Positions 8,493-14,097 of a DNA stretch of 14,097 nt are shown one piece after another (the stretch's first letter is position 1; the number at the start of each line of letters is the position of its first letter). Source of the stretch: Cephalothrix spiralis. Lineage: Eukaryota; Nemertea; Palaeonemertea; Archinemertea; Cephalotrichidae. A program made the position numbers and the translations under genes. The notes under the pieces are model-generated. The model searched no databases. It saw only the letters and a list, made by a program, of their open reading frames with translations, and was not told the DNA's origin. The DNA is taken from the NCBI GenBank assembly GCA_032353305.1, contig JAUCNG010079996.1:1-14097 (forward strand). The letters run 5' to 3'.

Positions 8493-9091
8493 ATTCGCAA
8501 GGGATTATGGGATTATCGCTTAGGACAATTATTCTCTTTTTAAATAAAATGTAAATTGATCGTTATTCCTCTAATTTGAGCACAGATTAGATTTTAGAAT
8601 AGAATTTATGATTTCACTAATAAGATAAATGCAGAAATTTATATTGTGCAAGTTACGGTACTTTTTTTTTTTCTTCATCGTATCGAGGTACAAATTTTGC
8701 AAGGAACTAACTTGTGAAGCCGCTTATGACAAGTCTCAAAATGTCGGAAAGTTCGTAAAATATGAAATTGATGATATGAATGATCAGTTAGTCATGTTTT
8801 GATTTTCAGTTCATGCCTGGGGTATCGATTGATTGTAAGTAACCTTCCTATCGAAAGCACATACAAAACTACAAAACAAAAATTGCTTCTAGATTGTTTA
8901 TCTAGAATCAAAATTCAAATGTAAATTTATGTAGATTCTATACCTGGACTGGAGAGAATTAGTATAGCATCTTCTATTGTACAGGTAATTACTCTTAATA
9001 CATAAGTTACATATCTATATTACATGCAATTCTTCAAAGAGGAACTAACATCTAGAGGTTGATATAAAATTTGATCTTGACTTCGAACATA
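8493..9091. other. Non-coding stretch between two inverted-repeat elements
   Basis: AT-rich, with a T-rich run near 8660-8673. No exon, RNA gene or repeat is recognised. Confidence 0.4.
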
Positions 9092-9614
9092 ATGCACTAG
9101 TCATTGAACTGGATCACCATATAATGGGTGCGGGGATTAGTGATGCAAGCGTCAGATAGGGCAATCCTACGCTCGCCTATGCCACTTATTAATGTATCGC
9201 TAGCGATGACAGCGCCCTTTTAACGATATGTAACGGTATTAGGGTCGGTCCCTTAACGCTGACCGCAAACCACCATTTTGTTTCTCTCGGTTTAAGATAA
9301 GTAAACATTTTTTGGATTACATTCCAATTTCATACATTTGGAGAACTACGAGCTAAATAATGATTATATATTAACTAATAATATTTCGACAATGCTCTGA
9401 TAATTACACTAACTTATTATCAAATTTGAGTAATTATTTATTTAATAACATGTTTACTAATGTATTGGTCTAGTGTTCGATCTGTAACGCCGATAAGCGC
9501 CCTCTCAACTTGTCTCGCTAGCGATGCAAGCGCAATATTAATGCAATCATTAACGAGTGCTTGCAGCGCTAATCCCCGCACCCATATGGTGATCCATTGC
9601 GTTGACTAGTGCAT
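9092..9614. mobile_element. Non-autonomous DNA element with long imperfect inverted ends
   Basis: The left end 9092-9240 (ATGCACTAGTCATTGAACTG, then GGATCACCATATAATGGGTG and GCGGGGATTAG) mirrors the right end at about 9475-9614, whose reverse complement starts ATGCACTAGTCAACGCAATG. The outer 50 bases match well. Further in, TCGCTAGCGATG (9198-9209 and 9514-9525) and GCGCCCT blocks recur in both arms. The middle (about 9280-9470) is AT-rich with no coding frame. The ends are GC-rich against the AT-rich flanks. No clean target-site duplication is seen. A related fragment lies at 3941-4096, which supports a repeat family. Confidence 0.75.
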
Positions 9615-9948
9615 AAATTTGAGTTAGAAATTCAATGTCATGCAATGTAGACAAATCGGAAATTTCCTTCTATCTTCCAAGTTCCAATACAGATTAGACA
9701 TTGAATTTTCAAATCAAAAGTTTAAAGTTTTTTTACATTGAAATAATTAGGTTATGGTTTTAACTTAATTATGTTCTTAGTGTAATAAACTAATAATGTG
9801 TACGATCAAAGATGCTACACTAAATCGCTATCTTGCTGTCCACAAATTATATCAATGAAAGAGTGTTTGTTTAGAAAATAATGACGTCTTTGCCAATAGT
9901 CGGCCAATCACCATGTCTTAAGAAAGACAGGTCTGGTAGTATAAACGA

Positions 9949-10108
9949 CAGCTTTTAAAGCCCCTGCGTCCTTAGAAAGCTACTGCTGCTTTTGAAAGCC
10001 CTGGTATTAAAAGCTGCTGCTTTTAAAGCCTGGTATCAAAAGCTGCAGTATTTAAAGGCTGATATTAAAAGCCCCAGTTCTTTTTAAATTTATGGTAATT
10101 TTTAAAAG
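9949..10108. repeat. Minisatellite of about 29-37 bp units
   Basis: Successive units at 9983-10013, 10014-10042, 10043-10071 and 10072-10108 follow the pattern CTGCTGCTTTTAAAGCCTGG, then TATTAAAAG. A decayed unit precedes them at 9949-9982, and loosely similar sequence continues to about 10145. Units diverge toward the right. The centre of each unit is a TTTAAA palindrome flanked by GC or CC. Confidence 0.75.
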
Positions 10109-10145
10109 CTGGAGCTTTTGGAGAAAACTGCAACTTTTTAAATAA

Positions 10146-10768
10146 GCCACAGTTTACCACAGGCTACCAGTATAATGGTATATTTAAGCATGTGATAATG
10201 ACACTGTATAATAAATATTAAACCATACACAGGCTGCACGGTCATCAGTTTTCCTTGTGGATGCCCCTAATACAAAGTATCACGGTAATCTTAGATTTCC
10301 AGGCGTGGTGGAAGATTCCATTTATTGAGGGTGCACTGTGTGAGTTGTACCATTGGAATCGCTATGGTAGTTAAATAACTGTTGTAATGGCCACTACCCA
10401 CAATTAGAATATATTTAGGTTGGGTTGTGAGGGAAGTTGCTGCTGATGGGCCTCTAACTGATGATGGCTCCAAATTAAAAAAAACTTATATATATACTAC
10501 TCAACAGTTGATGTTAGTTATGATATAATACTGCTAAATGAGGCGCAAGTGAAAAAAATTCTTTAACTACAGTATATCGCTAATATATAGGATATATATT
10601 TCACTGATTCATTTTATGTCATTTATTAAACCCAATATTAGGAATGACATTAAATATCGGTAGGCCTACCACTCTCAACCCACCTTTATTGATCTTATTG
10701 TACGTCACTGTTTTTTTTCTACAGCTTTTTTCTTCTTCAGATTACCAATAAATATTCGTAACTTTGGC
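10146..10768. other. Upstream flank of SMCR8
   Basis: Holds no supported gene. The 60-codon minus-strand frame at 10291-10473 has no recognised domain. A T-rich tract ending in TTCTTCTTCAG at 10730-10740 looks like a 3' splice site, so a 5' UTR intron may end here and the first coding exon may start at 10741. Core promoter signals are not evident. Confidence 0.4.
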
Positions 10769-13700
10769 ATGATGTATAGTGGATTTGCTGAAGGTGCTGC
10801 TTATTATAACATTCCAATTGATAATGGTCATGTCATTGATTCTGCTACTCTACCACCAGAGTTTATGCCAACTTATGATGCTCCAGACCCTTGGTTCAGG
10901 AGCAGTGTGATTCAATCTGACTTCTTGGTAATTGCTGAATTTTCAGAACTTGAAGGACCAAAGCCACTTGTAAGTAAAGTCGAAATATCATTATAAAGTC
11001 TGATATGAACCAAACACTGAAATATGTTTGGCCAATGAACACATAGGATAAGAGGATATATTCATTTAACTCAAATTTAAAACTTAATTCAAAAAATATT
11101 AACATAAGAGAGGCCTAGGAAGAGTTTTAAAAGTGTATGACGTCACATGACATTGAGAAATAATTGAGGCTCAGTAGGTCAGTTGTGCTTACGGGAAGTT
11201 AAGTACATGGATGGGTGACAAATGCCCTGCTTATTCAATATCAGATGTTTTTATAACAGTTCATATGTCTTCCAATGGACGTACAAGTATCATTGTGTGC
11301 CTACGCATGGAGGGCGAAAAGAATGACAGTCTGATAGACCTAGGTCCTAATAGGGTATCTGAGGATTGGAGATAATCAAGTTAATTTCTAGAGATCTATA
11401 ACTATAATCATTTTACGAAATGAATAAGTAAATACCGGTATTAAATTTACAGCTACATGTACCGCATAGAAATTTATGTTAATACAGTTTATATTTTTTT
11501 TTGTAGATCATCATTCCACACAATAATGAATGGAACAGAGACTTCGACATTAATCAGTTTGTTGTTAAAATTATGTCTGTTGATCACCAGTGTCCTGGAC
11601 TTGGAAAATTCGATATGCCAGAAGATACGCAAGTAGTATTGAATGAAAGTTCATTGGGTATTTATTCGTATGTGAGTATATACCTTGTTCTACTTCTCAA
11701 AAGCAAAGTCGGAAAACAGCTTGCTTGATTTCCAGTATTGATACTGAGCATCGGAGTCTCTTTACACTTAAGTTTTCAAAACGGCATGTGCATTTAAATA
11801 CAACTTCGCGTCGAATATCTATGATAAAGGATAGCATTTTACTCTCTATACAGGGTGTTCCAATATTTAGAAAACAGCCAGATGACTCCATATATTGTGG
11901 CTTAATTATGTATTGACCATATCACTAGAGTGATCATGGTATACTTATTCAAATAAAATAAATTTGGTGCTAATCTGTCGAACAAGAACTGAGCTACATC
12001 AATTTCCCCAAAGAACCAAAAAGTTAAATTTCCCCAAATGAACGTCCTTTCTGGAAAATGTGACTCTCGGAAATGTGTTTTTATGACTTGTTAATTTTTT
12101 TAAATTTCTTATTCAATTTACTATTCACAAAACAAATTATTAAAATTGAAATGTACTGAAAATATTCTAGATTAATTTTACAGTGATTGAAATAGCATTC
12201 TCTCAATTTAGGGTGGGGAAAATAAAACCAGAGGTTCTTCGGGAGAATCATCGTAGCTCCTTTAGTTATGAATCGATCTACATCAAATTTGCTTTATTCG
12301 GGAGAGAATACCAGGTTCTCAAATATACATTTTTTGCATTTCATAATTAAGTCACACTGTATATATTCTAGCATAATAATTGTTTGTAATTTATTATATA
12401 GGTACACCATTTTACGCTTCATGATTCACAAGCTCGAGGATTCGTGCGTCCATTTTGTATGGCATATGTAACACCTGACCAGAGGTAAATTTTTTTTGTC
12501 ACTTTCTTCTCGACCAGGCCAGGAGTTTGTCAAGGGTACCGCCGCGCCGGGACTGTTGATCCGAAAACTTCACCCCAAAGTTTTCTGACACCGGTCCAAG
12601 ATATGCACAATTAAGTCGTAATAATATTCAGTCTATCTCTCCATTAATGCTTATAAAAGGGGGCACTGGTAAATGATAACGTCATTCCATAAACTCATCA
12701 ACAAGTTGAAACTAGGACTAGAAAAAAACTAATCTGCTTACTACCGATTACCTTGGGTTTTTGACAGTGCATTTGAGATAATTACCAATTAAAAAATTAA
12801 ATGTACTTCAAATTCTATTGTTTTAGTATTTTTGTTTGCGATCCCAACGCGTACGTCCCATCTTTAGATTGCTGTTTTTCATTGTAACTAAATTCTAAAT
12901 CATTATATTTTTTCTAGGAAAGTGATGAAGTTTTTTGAAGAAATGCAAAAGGAATTTGGACAGGTAATCATTTGAATAACGTTTTTAAAACAAGACTGAT
13001 AAAAATTCAACATGGAAATCAATTTAGATTATTTTCATTCCATAATGCAATTTAAAACCATTCGAATAGATGAACTATAAATCCGTATCCTTGGTATTTC
13101 TTAAAAAGTACCGTATCGACGAAAACACAGAATGCTGATTAAACATCAACAATAATGTCCAAAACAAATAATTTAGTAATAATATATTATGAAGCAAACA
13201 TAGAATCCTCGGACTCGGAGAATAATAAGACGATTTAAACAAAAATTTCGGTGTGTATTTCCTTCGTCAGTGGTTATTATGGAAAAATGATTAAGCAATA
13301 TATAGCATTGTATGTGAGAAAACTGTTGCATATGTTCCTGAGTTCAGGAACTTCTAGTTAGTTAAATGTTTTACAATACATGTACATGTTGTATATTGAT
13401 TTTTAACCAAATGTGTATTTTGTTTTGAATAGGTTTCATGGCTTTTTAAATATGGAAACTTGAAGTTGTTTCAAAAGGATTTGATAGCATATCGGGCTGA
13501 TCTTAAATATACATTAGGTAAACCTCAAAGTTAACTTTAATGAAGTATTTTCTGTGTTACATAATGTAATGGCATTAATCCTAAACCAATTAACCCTGTT
13601 TCTTGACTGCCTCGGTAGACTGCGATAAGTCTACATAGGGAGTATGTTGACTATCACAGATTGTAGCAAGCTTTGGGCCGACCAATAGTAGTATGCGAAT

Positions 13701-14097
13701 ACTACCTCAATGCTTTCCAAATCGCATAGATGACATGGTACTAACCTCTCGTTTACTAGAAGAAGAGTAGACAATAGACTATACCCCCTACTTCTCACTT
13801 TCTCAAAAAGGTAAATTTCTGAACGCCCTAATCCAAAAAGAAAGTTATTGAGGATGTCTGGATCACTTCCCCTAGTGACCCATTGATGGAACTGGAAATT
13901 GAAGCTATCTGAACTGAGAGACCATCAATCAAGTTCTTAATTGTTCGCAATTGATATCTGTTTTAATTTATAATCCTATAATTTGAAAAATAGCTATAAT
14001 GTATATGTATCTTCATGTTGACTTTACGTACTTTTAGATGCGCTTAAGAATACTGCTGAGAACCCAGAAAATGTGTCATACGAAGATATGAAGATAT
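10769..14097 (+). CDS. SMCR8: SMCR8 orthologue, N-terminal part, six exons, runs off the right edge
   Basis: Coding exons are 10769-10969, 11507-11671, 12402-12484, 12918-12963, 13433-13517 and 14038-14097 (open at the window edge). All join in frame with GT..AG introns and give 213 residues; human SMCR8 is about 937. Family landmarks are SDFLVIAEFSELEGPKPL (50-67), DFDINQFVVKIMSVDHQ (79-95), YVHHFTLHDSQARGFVRPF (122-140) and CMAYVTPDQRKVM (141-153). Together they form the longin domain of this DENN-type protein. Arg134 in ARGF lines up with human Arg147, the arginine finger used with its FLCN counterpart as a GAP residue. SMCR8 binds C9orf72 and WDR41, acts in autophagy and lysosome function, and shows GAP activity on small GTPases such as Arf and Rab8/11 in vitro. 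The ATG at 10769 puts 67 residues before the first intron, matching the human spacing. The frame is open upstream to the acceptor-like site at 10740, so an extra upstream coding exon cannot be excluded. Confidence 0.93.
10970..11506 (+). other. SMCR8 intron 1 (phase 0)
   Basis: Donor GTAAGT at 10970 and acceptor TTTTTTTTTGTAG ending 11506. Both sit exactly between codon 67 (L of GPKPL) and the isoleucine codons of exon 2. The intron contains a SINE-like patch at 11167-11219. Confidence 0.9.
11167..11219 (+). repeat. Possible SINE fragment with Pol III box-like sequence
   Basis: AGGCTCAGTAGG at 11167-11178 fits the tRNA A-box consensus at 11 of 12 positions. GAAGTTAAGTACATGGATGG followed by GTGAC (11195-11219) resembles the internal promoter part of 5S rRNA (TTAGTACTTGGATGGG). 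No full tRNA or 5S fold is present and no B box is seen. A degenerate tRNA- or 5S-derived SINE inserted in the intron is the best guess. Confidence 0.3.
11672..12401 (+). other. SMCR8 intron 2 (phase 0)
   Basis: Donor GTGAGT at 11672 and acceptor TTATTATATAG ending 12401. It contains a hairpin at 11926-11950 (ACCATATCACT, AG, then AGTGATCATGGT with one bulged C). Reading frames inside it (11697-11916) are on both strands and are unsupported. Confidence 0.9.
12485..12917 (+). other. SMCR8 intron 3 (phase 2)
   Basis: Donor GTAAAT at 12485 and acceptor TTTTTTCTAG ending 12917. The split codon is AG|G (Arg). A short CpG-rich patch (12532-12595) includes the hairpin GAAAACTT-CACCCCA-AAGTTTTC at 12563-12585. 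Confidence 0.9.
12964..13432 (+). other. SMCR8 intron 4 (phase 0)
   Basis: Donor GTAATC at 12964 and acceptor TTTTGAATAG ending 13432. The preceding exon is only 46 bases. Nothing else is recognised inside. Confidence 0.85.
13518..14037 (+). other. SMCR8 intron 5 (phase 1)
   Basis: Donor GTAAAC at 13518 and acceptor TACTTTTAG ending 14037. The split codon is G|AT (Asp). It contains two small perfect hairpins at 13615-13634 and 13688-13705. Confidence 0.85.

Noticed and set aside
10291-10473. 60-codon minus-strand reading frame
   Set aside because: No recognised domain. I considered a transposase remnant but found no convincing catalytic motif.
10896-11105. 69-codon minus-strand frame
   Set aside because: Antisense to SMCR8 exon 1 and intron 1.
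11697-11916. Overlapping short frames on both strands
   Set aside because: They lie within SMCR8 intron 2 and show no family features.
12268-12471. 67-codon plus-strand frame
   Set aside because: It covers SMCR8 exon 3 in the wrong frame; the exon in the correct frame matches the SMCR8 family.
1-14097. CRISPR array, operon, phage or defence system
   Set aside because: There are no regularly spaced identical repeats, and no bacterial-type gene packing or ribosome-binding sites. Spliceosomal introns show a eukaryotic genome.

Overview
The window looks like AT-rich nuclear DNA from an invertebrate animal. One gene at the right is split by at least five introns with GT..AG borders, spacing between genes is wide, and much of the rest is degenerate repeats and short inverted-repeat elements. 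I could not fix the phylum. The gene set (a FMRFamide-receptor-like rhodopsin-family GPCR, an SLC49A4/DIRC2-type transporter and SMCR8) fits a marine or other non-insect invertebrate, but that is inference.

Layout from left to right. Positions 1-1260 hold no gene but contain an old inverted duplication of about 200-270 bp (452-725 against 1012-1214). A one-exon class A GPCR lies on the minus strand at 1264-2337. Positions 2524-3048 hold four diverged copies of a 120-180 bp tandem unit. A foldback element follows at 3165-3431, then a GC-rich repeat fragment at 3941-4096. A one-exon SLC49A4-like major facilitator transporter lies on the plus strand at 4805-6190. Between 6191 and 10768 there is no supported gene. 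That interval holds several inverted-repeat elements (7156-7234, 8264-8492, 9092-9614), a low-complexity tract (8019-8082) and a minisatellite of about 30 bp units (9949-10108). The N-terminal part of SMCR8 runs from 10769 to the right edge in six exons, and the gene continues beyond the window.

The three genes are not an operon: they differ in strand and lie 2.5-4.6 kb apart. Both SLC49A4 and SMCR8 relate to lysosome biology (lysosomal membrane transport, and the C9orf72-SMCR8-WDR41 complex), but closeness alone does not show a functional link. I see no prokaryotic, viral or defence system, CRISPR array or RNA gene. The most interesting observations are the pair of intronless receptor and transporter genes beside an intron-rich gene, the unusual motif set of the GPCR, the missing N-terminal dileucine signal in the transporter, the conserved SMCR8 arginine finger, and a family of terminal repeats shared between 3941-4096 and 9092-9614.
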